Shown here in pieces: positions 18,865 through 28,600 of a DNA stretch of 64,000 nucleotides. The notes under the pieces were generated by a model, which searched no databases, had not been told where the DNA came from, and saw only the letters and a program-made list of their open reading frames with translations. Every line of letters begins with the position of its first letter. The first letter of the stretch is position 1. The DNA is from Meridianimarinicoccus marinus. Its GTDB lineage: Bacteria; Pseudomonadota; Alphaproteobacteria; Rhodobacterales; Rhodobacteraceae. Position numbers and translations under genes: made by a program. The stretch lies in NCBI RefSeq assembly GCF_040689105.1, contig NZ_JBFBVU010000005.1, forward strand, positions 123,326 through 187,325, read 5' to 3'.

Positions 18865-21183
18865 ATGCTCGCCACCTCCCATCCCAAGCTCGACGAACCC
18901 AAGGCGGGCCGGTTGACGATCCAATATGCCCCGACGTCCGACTCTGATGTGGCGGAAAACCCGCCGCGCTTCACGTGGCTGCCGGTGATCGAGGACGAGG
19001 CGCACTACGTGCTGCGCATTTCGCAGAACGCGAAATTCCCCGCCAAGGAAACCCGGGTCTTCGCCAATATCCCGGTGAACTTCTTCACCCCCGATGCCGT
19101 CTTCGCGCCGGGGGAGTACCATTGGTCCTATGCGGTCTGCGACGCGGCCGGAAAGCCCGTCACCGGCTGGAGCACCACCCGCAGCTTCACCCTTGCCGAA
19201 GGCCTGCCCGAAACGCCCCTGCCCTCGCGGGCCACGCGATTTGCCGCCTCCACCACCGCGCATCCGCGGCTCTGGATGACGCCCGATCGTCTGGTCGACT
19301 TCCGCAAGGCCGTCGAGTCCGACCCGGACCATTGCACCTGGTCCACCTTCTATGAGGGGTCCGTCCTGCCGTGGATGGACCGCGAAGTGATGAAAGAGCC
19401 TGCCGGTTATCCCAACCACACGCGGACTGCCCCGGTCTGGCGCCAGACCTATATCGATCTTCAGGAACTGTGGTACGCCATCCGGCATCTGGCCATCGGC
19501 GGCACGGTCACCAGTGATGCCGCGATGCTGGACCGCGCCAAGGCATGGCTGCTGGAGGCCGCAAGCTGGGATCCGATGGGGGTCACCTCGCGCGCCTATA
19601 CCGACGAATGGGCCTACCGCGTGAACAACGCGCTGGCCTGGGGCTATGACTGGCTGTACGACCACATGGACGCGGACGAGCGCAAGATCGTGCGCACTGC
19701 CCTGCTGGAACGGACCCGCGACATTGCCGAACACGCGATCCTGAACGCCAAGATCCACCTGTTTCCCTATGACAGCCACGCGGTGCGCTCGGTCTCGCTG
19801 ACGCTGGTGCCCGCCTGCATCGCGCTTCTGGGCGACGACGAGGATGACGAGGCCCGCGTCTGGCTGGATTACTGCGTCGAGTTCCTGTTCACCGTCTACA
19901 CCCCCTGGGGCGACAGCGATGGCGGCTGGGCCGAGGGCACGAATTACTGGATGATGGGCATCGCCTATCTGATCGACGCCGCCAACCGCCTGAAATCCTT
20001 TTCCGGGATCGACATCTACAAGCGGCCCTTCTTCCAGAAGACCGGGGATTTCCCGCTGTTCTGCAAGGCCCCGAACACGCGCCGCGCCACCTTTGGCGAC
20101 GACAGCACGCAAGGCGACCTGCCCGCGATCAAGACCGGGCTGAACATGCGCCAGTTCGCAGGCGTCACCGGCAACGGCGCCTACCAATGGTACTGCGATG
20201 AAAACCTGCGCCTGAACCCCGGCACCGAAAAGGCCTTCTACAACTGGGGCTGGTGGGACACGCGGTTTGACGAACTGGTCTATCGCACGGATTTTCCCTT
20301 TGTCGAAGCCACGCCCCCCGAAGGCGGCATGCGCCACTTCAAGGGCATCGGCTGGGTCGGAATCCAGCACGCGATGGACGATCCCGACCAGCATGTGCAG
20401 TTCGTGTTCAAGTCCAGCAAGTTCGGCTCGATCAGCCACAGCCACGGCGATCAGAACGCCTTCTGCATGGCGGCTTATGGCGAGGATCTGGCAATCCAGT
20501 CCGGCTATTACGTGGCCTTCAACTCGTCCATGCATCGCACCTGGCGGCGCCAGACCCGGTCCAAGAATGCCATCCTGATCAATGGCAAGGGCCAGTACGC
20601 CGACAAGGACAAGGCCAAGGCGATGGCCGCGACCGGTCGGATCATCACCGCCGAGGAGCGTGACGACCACATCTATATCAAGGGCGACGCCACCCCGGCC
20701 TACCGCACCCTGTCGCCCGAAGTGATGCTGGCCGAGCGCGAGGTCTATTTCGTCCGCAATTCGTATTTCGTCATCGTCGACAGCGTCGATGCCGAGACCC
20801 CGGTCTCGGTGGACTGGCTGCTGCACGCCAACGGCCCCTACGATCTGGGCAAGACCTCGTTCCGCTATACCGGCGAGCGCGCGGGCTTCTATGGCCAGGT
20901 GATCTGGTCCGAGGCCGGCAAGCCGCAATTGACACAGGAAACCGGTTTTCCGGGCGTCGATCCGGCGGACTACGAAGGTCTGCCGGTCAGCACCTGCCTG
21001 CACGCGCAATACCCCGAGGCCACCCGGCACCGCATCGCGACGCTGCTGGTGCCCTACAAGCTGAGCGAACCGAAGCGGATCTTCCACTTCCTCGACGATC
21101 AGGGCTACGACGCCGACCTCTACTTCAGCGATCCGGAGGAGAACACCTTCCGCGTCGTGATGAAGAAATTCGCCAAGACCTGA
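18865..21183 (+). CDS. Exolytic oligoalginate lyase, polysaccharide lyase family 15
   Basis: This 772-residue lyase cleaves uronate chains by beta-elimination, releasing unsaturated monouronate from oligoalginate. The sequence agrees along its length with what I recall of Agrobacterium Atu3025. It has an N-terminal beta domain (about 1-125), a central alpha/alpha barrel (about 130-430) and a C-terminal beta-sandwich. Active-site residues published for Atu3025 (Arg199, His311, Tyr365, His531) correspond to Arg193 (WRQTYID), His305 (PYDSHAVRS), Tyr361 (EGTNYW) and His527 (SHSHGDQNAF), with consistent offsets. There is no signal peptide, so it acts in the cytoplasm on imported oligomers. It lies between the ABC importer and kdgF. 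Confidence 0.92.
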   Translation: MLATSHPKLDEPKAGRLTIQYAPTSDSDVAENPPRFTWLPVIEDEAHYVLRISQNAKFPAKETRVFANIPVNFFTPDAVFAPGEYHWSYAVCDAAGKPVTGWSTTRSFTLAEGLPETPLPSRATRFAASTTAHPRLWMTPDRLVDFRKAVESDPDHCTWSTFYEGSVLPWMDREVMKEPAGYPNHTRTAPVWRQTYIDLQELWYAIRHLAIGGTVTSDAAMLDRAKAWLLEAASWDPMGVTSRAYTDEWAYRVNNALAWGYDWLYDHMDADERKIVRTALLERTRDIAEHAILNAKIHLFPYDSHAVRSVSLTLVPACIALLGDDEDDEARVWLDYCVEFLFTVYTPWGDSDGGWAEGTNYWMMGIAYLIDAANRLKSFSGIDIYKRPFFQKTGDFPLFCKAPNTRRATFGDDSTQGDLPAIKTGLNMRQFAGVTGNGAYQWYCDENLRLNPGTEKAFYNWGWWDTRFDELVYRTDFPFVEATPPEGGMRHFKGIGWVGIQHAMDDPDQHVQFVFKSSKFGSISHSHGDQNAFCMAAYGEDLAIQSGYYVAFNSSMHRTWRRQTRSKNAILINGKGQYADKDKAKAMAATGRIITAEERDDHIYIKGDATPAYRTLSPEVMLAEREVYFVRNSYFVIVDSVDAETPVSVDWLLHANGPYDLGKTSFRYTGERAGFYGQVIWSEAGKPQLTQETGFPGVDPADYEGLPVSTCLHAQYPEATRHRIATLLVPYKLSEPKRIFHFLDDQGYDADLYFSDPEENTFRVVMKKFAKT

Positions 21184-21260
21184 CCTGACCCGATACCGGG
21201 GCGCGGACCATGATCCCCGTGGCCGCCCCTCCACCGCAATGCACGACACGGAGACCGACA

Positions 21261-21593
21261 ATGACCGTAAAGAACCTGTTTCCCGGCGCTGAAAACAAGC
21301 TGTTTGATGCCGGTGGCGGGCTGACACGAAAGGTCGCCGCCTACAACGACAACCTGATGATCGTCGAGGTTCATTTCGAGACTGGCACGGTGGCGGCGCG
21401 TCACAGCCATCCGCACGAGCAGATCACCTATGTCATTTCGGGCAAGTTCGAGTTCACCGTCGGCGATGAGACCTACGTCATTTCCGCCGGCGACTCCCTG
21501 TACAAGCAAGCCAACATCGTCCACGGGGCGACCTGTCTGGAAGCGGGCACACTGCTCGATGTCTTCACGCCACATCGCGAAGATTTTCTCTGA
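21261..21593 (+). CDS. kdgF: KdgF-type cupin, unsaturated monouronate lineariser
   Basis: This small single-domain cupin (110 residues) starts at ATG 21261 (MTVKNLFPGAENK); the 17 upstream in-frame codons are not family-like. Metal ligands are visible in RHSHPHEQITY (His48, His50, Gln54) and His88 (VHGATC). KdgF proteins convert the 4,5-unsaturated monouronate from pectin or alginate to the open-chain keto acid DEH, the step after an exolytic lyase, which is exactly its position here. Other small cupins look similar, but the HSHPHEQ motif and the neighbours make KdgF the best call. Confidence 0.85.
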   Translation: MTVKNLFPGAENKLFDAGGGLTRKVAAYNDNLMIVEVHFETGTVAARHSHPHEQITYVISGKFEFTVGDETYVISAGDSLYKQANIVHGATCLEAGTLLDVFTPHREDFL

Positions 21594-21633
21594 ACCTACA
21601 AGCACAAAAGAACAAACTTAGGGAGTACACGGC

Positions 21634-22515
21634 ATGACCAAACCTGTCATCGGTTTCATTGGCCTCGGCCTCATGGGCGGCAACATGGTTGAGAACCTTC
21701 AGAACCGGGGGTTTGAACTGGTTGTGATGGACCTCAACAAGGATGCCGTGGGCGCGGTTCTGGCCCGTGGCAACGCCACCGAAGCCACCTCGCCCCGGGA
21801 ACTGGCGGCGGCCAGCGACATCGTGATGCTGTGCCTGACGACCTCAGAGGTCGTGGAAAAGATCGTCTATGGCGACAACGGCATCCTGGCAGGCATCAAG
21901 GACGGCGCCGTGCTGATCGATTTCGGCACCTCCATCCCCGCCTCGACCCGCAAGATCGGGGCCGATCTGGCCACCAAGGGCGCGGGCATGGTCGACGCCC
22001 CGCTGGGTCGCACCCCGGCCCACGCCAAGGACGGGTTGCTCAACATCATGGCCGCCGGGGACAAGGCGACCTTCGACAAGGTCAAGCCAGTGCTCGACCA
22101 ACAGGGCGAAAACGTCTTCTACCTCGGCGCGCTCGGCGCAGGTCACACCACCAAGCTGATCAACAATTTCATGGGCATGACCACCGTCTGCACCATGAGC
22201 CAGGCGTTTGCCGTGGCCGACCGGGCCGGGGTCGATCGCCAGCAGCTTTACGAGATCATGTCGACGGGACCGTCGAACTCGCCCTTCATGGGGTTCTGCA
22301 AGAACTACGCGGTCGATGGCGTCAGCGACCTTGGCTTTTCGATCAACAACGCCAACAAGGATCTGGGCTATTTCCTGAAGATGGCTGAGGATCTGGGCAC
22401 GCGCGCCGAGATTGCCGAAGGCACCTCGCACAATCTTGAGGCCGCCGTGGCGGCGGGTATGGGGGACGGCAACGTTCCGGAAATCTTCGACTATTTCCTC
22501 GAACTCCGGAAATAG
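21634..22515 (+). CDS. 3-hydroxyisobutyrate dehydrogenase-family reductase (candidate DEH reductase)
   Basis: This 293-residue NAD(P)-dependent beta-hydroxyacid dehydrogenase has Rossmann motif GFIGLGLMGGNM (residues 8-19), substrate motif VDAPLGRTPAHAKDGL and catalytic lysine Lys174 in HTTKLINN. Relatives reduce tartronate semialdehyde, sulfolactaldehyde or succinate semialdehyde. I recall that the Vibrio DEH reductase DehR belongs to this fold. Its place directly after kdgF makes reduction of DEH to KDG a good hypothesis, competing with the SDR gene next to it. A GGGAG ribosome site precedes the start. Confidence 0.85.
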   Translation: MTKPVIGFIGLGLMGGNMVENLQNRGFELVVMDLNKDAVGAVLARGNATEATSPRELAAASDIVMLCLTTSEVVEKIVYGDNGILAGIKDGAVLIDFGTSIPASTRKIGADLATKGAGMVDAPLGRTPAHAKDGLLNIMAAGDKATFDKVKPVLDQQGENVFYLGALGAGHTTKLINNFMGMTTVCTMSQAFAVADRAGVDRQQLYEIMSTGPSNSPFMGFCKNYAVDGVSDLGFSINNANKDLGYFLKMAEDLGTRAEIAEGTSHNLEAAVAAGMGDGNVPEIFDYFLELRK

Positions 22516-22577
22516 GTAACCGAACGGCCCAATGCACAGCGATGCGGTCAGACTCTAAAAGACAGGAACACACGACG

Positions 22578-23321
22578 ATGAAACTTCAGTCCAAAACCGC
22601 AATCGTTACCGGCGGCGGCCGCGATATCGGGCGGGCCTGCGCGGTCAAGCTTGCCTCGGAAGGCGCGAATGTGGCGATCAATTATTTCGCCAGCAGCGCC
22701 GGGGCCGAGGAAACCGTGGCCGAGATCGAACGCAACGGCGGCAAGGCCATCGCGGTGCAGGGCGATCTGTGCAAGGCCGCGGATGTGGAGGCCCTGGTGG
22801 CCAAGACCGTCGAGACGTTCGGCGGCATCGATATTCTGGTCAACAACGCGGGCGGCCTGATCGCGCGCAAGACCATCTCCGAGATGTCGCTTGAGCATTG
22901 GCAGGCGGTGATGGACCTGAACGTGACCAGCACCTTCCTGATGGTCAAAGCCTGCCTTCAGCACATGACGGCAGGCGCCATCGTCAACATTGCCAGCCAG
23001 GCGGGCCGCGATGGCGGCGGCAACGGCGCGGTGCCCTATGCCACCTCGAAGGGGGCCATCATGACCATGACCCGTGGTCTGGCAAAGGAACTGGGCCCGG
23101 ACATTCGCGTCAACGCGCTGTGCCCCGGCATGATCGACACGGATTTCCACAACATCCACACCCCCGACGCGGGTCGGCGCGGTCTGGAAGCCGCAGCCCC
23201 GCTCAAGCGGCAGGGCGTGCCCGAGGACGTGGCCAATCTGGTGCTGTACCTTGCCAGCGACGACGCGGGCTATCTCACCGGGACCAACGTCGACATCAAC
23301 GGCGGGATGCTGTTCTCGTAA
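22578..23321 (+). CDS. Short-chain dehydrogenase/reductase (candidate DEH reductase)
   Basis: This 247-residue classical SDR starts at ATG 22578 (MKLQSKTAIVTGGG) after a weak GAC-rich leader; upstream in-frame codons are not conserved in type. It shows TGGGRDIGRA (cofactor), NNAGG, the catalytic serine in VNIASQAG, and Tyr154-x3-Lys158 (YATSK). It ends with the usual GTNVDINGGMLFS. Similar SDRs (A1-R type) reduce DEH to KDG in Sphingomonas alginate catabolism, and its place as last gene of the operon supports that. General 3-oxoacyl-ACP reductase-like activity cannot be ruled out by sequence alone. Confidence 0.88.
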   Translation: MKLQSKTAIVTGGGRDIGRACAVKLASEGANVAINYFASSAGAEETVAEIERNGGKAIAVQGDLCKAADVEALVAKTVETFGGIDILVNNAGGLIARKTISEMSLEHWQAVMDLNVTSTFLMVKACLQHMTAGAIVNIASQAGRDGGGNGAVPYATSKGAIMTMTRGLAKELGPDIRVNALCPGMIDTDFHNIHTPDAGRRGLEAAAPLKRQGVPEDVANLVLYLASDDAGYLTGTNVDINGGMLFS

Positions 23322-23342
23322 CGGAATGGTCGGCGATTGCAG

Positions 23343-23367
23343 CAGCGCCCCTGCGCAAGGGGCGCTG
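23343..23367 (+). terminator. Hairpin at end of the oligoalginate operon
   Basis: A perfect 9-bp stem (CAGCGCCCC / GGGGCGCTG) with loop TGCGCAA begins 21 bp after the SDR stop. No U-run follows. It is the most likely end point of the ABC-lyase-kdgF-reductase transcript. Confidence 0.55.
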
Positions 23368-23578
23368 TGATGATCGCCGACCTCAGACCATCGCCGGCCG
23401 TGAAGCCCCTGTGATCTGGACGGAAAACTTCGGACCGTGCGCCGAACTATCCCCGACCACGCTTCTCACCGCCTGCACCTGCCGCGATGCCACAACCAAG
23501 CAAGGTGGGGCAGGTTTTGGCCTTGCAATCGGTCCCACCTGTCCGTCACATGCGGCATCCGTAACGCTGGTGACATCC

Positions 23579-24427
23579 ATGGCACGCATTCTTCGCGAAC
23601 CACTCCTGCATTTTGCCGTGTTCGCAGTACTCCTGTTCGTTGTCTTCGAGATCCGAAACGACGACGAGGCTCCTCCTCCCCCTTCAGCAACATTCATCGC
23701 AGTTTCCGAAGCGGACGCGCGTGCGTTGGCCCGGCAGTTCGAAGGCGTCTGGAACCGGCCGCCGGCCCGCGAAGAACTCGATACGCTGATTTCCTCCTAT
23801 CTGGACGAGGAAATACTGGTGCGCGAGGCCTTGAAGCTCGGGCTCGATCGCGATGATCCGGTCATCCGCAATCGCCTGCGGCAGAAAATGCTGTTTCTCA
23901 CGGAGTCGGAATCGCAACGAATGGTGCCCGAGGATGCGGTTCTGGAACAGCATCTGCAGGGCAATCCCGAGCGGTTCGTACTCCCCGGCCAGATCTCCTT
24001 CCAGCAGGTCTATCTTGGAGAGGCCCCCGATGAGGAAACGGTCCGCCAAAGCCTCGACCGGTTGACCGAGGGCCAGGATCCCGCCCTGATCGGCGTCCGC
24101 TCACTTCTGCCCGCCGGGATGCAAGCCGCCGATCCCCAGCAAGTGGACCGCCTTTTTGGCCCGGGCTTCTTTGCCGCGACGGCACAACTGCCGGATGCCA
24201 CATGGGCGGGGCCGGTCCGTTCCGGATACGGCCTGCATCTGGTGCGGATCGAAAATCGTGTTGCACCGCTGCTGCCAACCCTGCCGGATGTGCGCGAGAT
24301 CGTGCTTGCGGACTGGCGCCGGGAGCAGGCGCAGATCCTTGCCGATGCATATCTGGCGGCGTTGCGCGACACCTATGACATTGCCGTACCCGATGCGGCA
24401 GCCTTGACGGACATCCTGACGCAATGA
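23579..24427 (+). CDS. Parvulin-like peptidyl-prolyl isomerase family protein
   Basis: This 282-residue protein starts at ATG 23579 (MARILREPLLHFAVFAVLLF), giving an N-terminal membrane anchor or signal helix followed by a periplasmic region. The region after about residue 45 has the SurA-N/PpiC arrangement: helical EELDTLISSYLDEEILVREALKLGLDRDD, then a parvulin-like stretch ending GPVRSGYGLHLVRIENR, where GYGLHLV is the typical PpiC strand. It overlaps the HupE gene by 4 bp (ATGA). The catalytic parvulin residues are not clearly complete, so it may be a chaperone rather than an isomerase. Confidence 0.8.
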   Translation: MARILREPLLHFAVFAVLLFVVFEIRNDDEAPPPPSATFIAVSEADARALARQFEGVWNRPPAREELDTLISSYLDEEILVREALKLGLDRDDPVIRNRLRQKMLFLTESESQRMVPEDAVLEQHLQGNPERFVLPGQISFQQVYLGEAPDEETVRQSLDRLTEGQDPALIGVRSLLPAGMQAADPQQVDRLFGPGFFAATAQLPDATWAGPVRSGYGLHLVRIENRVAPLLPTLPDVREIVLADWRREQAQILADAYLAALRDTYDIAVPDAAALTDILTQ

Positions 24428-25440
24428 GATGGCTGGCGGCAATCGGGGTGCTGATGGCGTTGCTCCTCGCGGTAACGCCCGGCGGGGCGCGCGCCCATGC
24501 GCTCGATCCCGGCTATCTGAGCCTGGAAAATGTGACCGGACAAAGCTGGCGCGTGTTCTGGCGCAAGCCGGATGTCAGCGGCAGGCCGATGGAGGTCGAC
24601 GCACAACTGCCCGCATTCTGCACACCGGCTTCCGGGCCCACCCCCTATACCGACGGCAAGGCCTGGGTGTCGCAATGGCAGGCGAACTGTTCCGAGACGC
24701 TTCAGGGCGCCACGATCCTCATCGATGGGCTGGAAAACACCCAGACCGACGTTCTGCTGCGCCTGCAAAATGCTGACGGCACGGTGATCACCTCCCGCCT
24801 GACCGCCGACGTCCCGGCCTTCGAGGTTCCCGTGCAGCTATCCGGTCTTGCAGTGTTCTGGCAATATCTTGTGCTGGGCTGGGAGCATATCCTGGAAGGT
24901 CTGGACCATCTGCTGTTCGTTTTCGCGCTGTTGGTGCTGGTGCAGTCGCCGGGGCGCCTGCTTGGGGCCATCACGGCCTTCACCGTGGCGCACAGCATCA
25001 CGCTGGCCGCAGCCTCGCTGGGGCTGCTGTCGGTGCCCTCGCCGCCGGTCGAGGCCGCCATCGCCCTGTCCATCGTCCTGCTGGCGGTGGAGATCCTGAA
25101 GCAAGGCGACGGCAAGCCCTATCTCACCGCGAATGCGCCATGGATCGTCGCGTTTCTGTTCGGGCTGCTGCATGGGCTCGGCTTTGCGGGCGCCCTGTCC
25201 GAAATCGGCCTGCCCTCAGGCGACATCCCGCTGGCCCTGCTGGCTTTCAACCTTGGGGTCGAGGCGGGTCAACTGACCTTCGTTGCCGGCGTTCTGGCAG
25301 TGTTCGTGGTGTTGCGACGGATGGTTCCGGCGCTGGCCAGGACGCTGCACGCCCCCGGCGCACCGGGCACGAAACTGCTGGGCTATGCCATCGGCGGCGT
25401 GTCGGTGATCTGGCTGACAGAGCGGGTCGCCGGTTTCTGA
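24424..25440 (+). CDS. HupE/UreJ family membrane protein
   Basis: This 338-residue protein has a signal peptide (about 1-24), an extracytoplasmic domain beginning HALDPGYLSLENVTG, and a C-terminal HupE/UreJ membrane domain of about six helices with GWEHILEGLDHLLFVF, TVAHSITLAAAS, GLLHGLGFAGAL and NLGVEAGQL. HupE/UreJ proteins are linked to nickel or cobalt uptake for hydrogenase and urease, but the longer two-domain form occurs without those enzymes and its substrate is unknown. The histidine and acidic residues in the helices are consistent with metal handling. It is coupled to the PpiC-like gene upstream. Confidence 0.87.
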   Translation: MRWLAAIGVLMALLLAVTPGGARAHALDPGYLSLENVTGQSWRVFWRKPDVSGRPMEVDAQLPAFCTPASGPTPYTDGKAWVSQWQANCSETLQGATILIDGLENTQTDVLLRLQNADGTVITSRLTADVPAFEVPVQLSGLAVFWQYLVLGWEHILEGLDHLLFVFALLVLVQSPGRLLGAITAFTVAHSITLAAASLGLLSVPSPPVEAAIALSIVLLAVEILKQGDGKPYLTANAPWIVAFLFGLLHGLGFAGALSEIGLPSGDIPLALLAFNLGVEAGQLTFVAGVLAVFVVLRRMVPALARTLHAPGAPGTKLLGYAIGGVSVIWLTERVAGF

Positions 25441-25647
25441 CACGGCCGCCGGTCAGAGCCATCGACGCCTCTGCCCAACGGTCAGGATAGCGGCCATGCT
25501 GCGACCGGAATCTGTCCAAAAAACGTAATTTTCGACAATTCCGTCGCCCAATAACCGCGATTCCGTTTATTTCTCGACACAATCATAGGTAAAGATTGTG
25601 TATCCTCTAAGTTGTTTTTAGGCATGACCTTGAAGGGGGACTTACCT

Positions 25648-28600
25648 ATGTCCGGAATTATTCTCGACGGCACATCCGCAAACGAAAACATTCAAGGCAC
25701 GCGCGACGACGACGTGCTTTCGGGTGGTGCGGGCAGTGACACGGTGCGCGGACGGCGGGGCAGTGATGTTCTGCTCTACGACGTGGATCTCAATGCTGGC
25801 GAAACCGATACCCTCGATGGCGGCCTTGGCTACGACACCCTTCGGCTTCTGATGTCGTCGGAGGACTGGCTGGATCCCGAGGTGCAGGCGCAGCTTGCGG
25901 CCTATCTGGTGTTCATGTCCGATGCGACGTCGGGTGGCACCCAGGAAGCGGAAAAGGAGTTCTTCTATTTCACCTGTTTCGACGGCCAGACACTGCGGGT
26001 GAACCGGATGGAGAACCTGGAGGTCTATGTCGATGGCAACCCGGTCGATCCCACCGACCCCCCGGCGATCGCAATCGACGATCTGGCAGCCGTCGCGGAA
26101 GACGGGCCGGACCTGAGCGGCAATGTCACCGACAACGACAGCCTTCTGGACGCTCCGGCCACGGTGAGTCTTGTGACGGGCCCTGCCCTCGGCGGCCTGA
26201 TCCTGAATGACGATGGCAGCTATACCTACAGCCTGAACAATGGCAATCCGGCCGTGCAGGCGCTGGCGGTGGGCGAGACCCTGATCGACAGCTTCACCTA
26301 TCTGGCAACCGATGCCAGTGGCGACACCGATACCGCCACCGTGACCATCACCATCACCGGCACCAACGATGGCCCCACGGCGGAAGACAACACGGCGACG
26401 ACCGGAGAGGCCTCGACCGTCGTGACCGTGAACGTGCTGGCAAACGACAGCGACCCGGATACTTCTGACACGCTGACCATCACGGCTTTCGACGCGGTTT
26501 CGGTGGAAGGCGGACTGGTCAGCTACAACGGCGATGGCACCTTCACCTATGATCCAAATGGCCAGTTCGACGCCCTGCACGGCGGCGAAAGCGCCCTGGA
26601 CAGCTTCACCTATACCATCGACGACGGCCACGGCGGCACCGACACGGCAACAGTGACCGTGACCATCGCGGGCGCGGATCGCTACGTTCTGTTCTACCAG
26701 GGCTATGACGTCTCGGGCGGCTACGAGTTGTGGGGGCTGGACGAGGACGGGGTTGCCCGGCGGATTGCCGACTCGGCCACCGGCACCGACAGCACCTTCC
26801 CCAAGAATTTCGCGGAACTTGACGGGGATCTGTATTTCACCGCCAGCGATCCGATCAATGGCAACGAAATGCGCAAGCTGGACGGCACTACGGGTGCGAT
26901 TTCCCTTGTCGCCGACATCAACACCGGCAGCGGTGGCTCGTCGCCCGCCAACCTGCTGGCGTTCGATGGCGACCTGTATTTCACCGCCAGTGATCCCACC
27001 CATGGCACCGAGTTGCGCAAGATGGATGGCACCACCGGCGTCGTCAGCGTAGTGGCCGATCTGAACCCCGGCAGCGGCGGCTCCGCCCCCAAGAACCTGT
27101 TTGCCTTCAATGGCGACCTTTATTTTAGCGCTAGCGATCCGGCCAATGGGCAGGAATTGCGCAAAGTGGACGGCATCACGGGCGCTGTCACCCTTGTGGC
27201 CGATCTGAACGCTGGCGCCAGCGGCTCGAACCCGGCACAGATGATAGCCTTCAACGGGGATCTGTATTTCACCGCCAAGGACGCCGCGAACGGCATCGAA
27301 TTGCGCCGGATGGATGGCACCACCGGTGCGGTCAGCCTTGTGGCCGATCTTGATCCGGGCAGCGCCGGCTCGACGCCCTCGGCCCTGACCGTGTTCAACG
27401 GTGATCTCTACTTCACCGCCTCGGATGCCAACGGGTCCGAATTGCGCAAGTTGGACGGCCTCACCGGCGTCGTCAGCCTGGTAACGGACCTGAACCCCGG
27501 CAGCGCCAGCGCTTCGCCCTCGGAGCTGACGGAACTGAACGGCGACCTGTACTTCCGCGCCACGGATGCAACCCATGGGTCCGAGTTGTTCAAGCTGGAC
27601 GGCACCACCGGCGCGGTCGCCCTTGCCGCGGATGTGAACAGCGGCAGCGCCAGTTCCAACATCGCGCATGTGACCGCATACAATGGCGACCTGTATTTCA
27701 GCGCCTATGACGCCACCAGTGGCTATGAGTTGCGCAAGCTGGACAGCACCACCGGCACCACCAGCCTCGTGGCGGACCTGTTCGCGGGCAGCGGCAGTTC
27801 CTTTTCCAGCGAATTGACTGTGGTGGATGGAAAACTGGTGTTCCAGGCCAATGACGGCTCTGGCAACGCCCTGTTTTCTCACGACGGCACGGCCACCACC
27901 AAGGTCGCCCCGATCAACGACGCATCGTCCAATGCCGCCAACACCGGGTTTTTCGCCTTCAACGGCGACACCTATTTCTCGGCCTACGATCTGGCCAGCG
28001 GTGCCGAGTTGTACAAACGCGACGGTGTCACCGGCACGATCAGCATGGTGGCCGACATCAACCCCGGCACGGGGTTTTCCAGCCCGGCCCTGTTCACCGA
28101 ATTGAACGGCGATCTCTATTTCACCGCCACGAACGGAAGCAGCGGCACCGAGTTGCACAAGCTGGACGGCACCACCGGGTACATCGGCCTTGTTGCCGAC
28201 ATCTTCCTGGGCAGCGGCAGCAGCAGCCCCAGCCAGTTGACCACCCTGAACGGCGATCTCTACTTTACCGCCTTCGACGTGACCAATGGTGTGGAATTGC
28301 GCAAGCTGGATGGCACCACCGGCACGGTCAGCCTTGCGGCCGATCTGAACAGCGGCAGCGGCAGTTCCAGCCCCATGGATCTGACCGCCTTCAACGGCGA
28401 TCTCTATTTCTCGGCCTTCGATCCGACCAATGGCTTCGAGCTGCGCAAGCTGGACGGCACCACGGGCACGGTCAGCCTGGTGGCCGACATTTATGCCGGC
28501 AACGGCAGCTCCTATGCCAGCAATCTGTTCGAATTCAACGGCGACCTCTATTTCCGCGCGGGCGATGCCACGATCGGCACCGAATTGCGCAAGATGGACG

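Noticed and set aside
18859..21327. An 822-codon minus-strand open frame opposite the PL15 lyase.
   Set aside because: The plus strand matches PL15 along its whole length with active-site residues; the antisense frame has no domain.
22898..23578. N-terminal extension of the PpiC-like frame across the SDR gene.
   Set aside because: It is out of frame with the SDR and crosses its terminator hairpin; the ATG at 23579 gives a membrane anchor.
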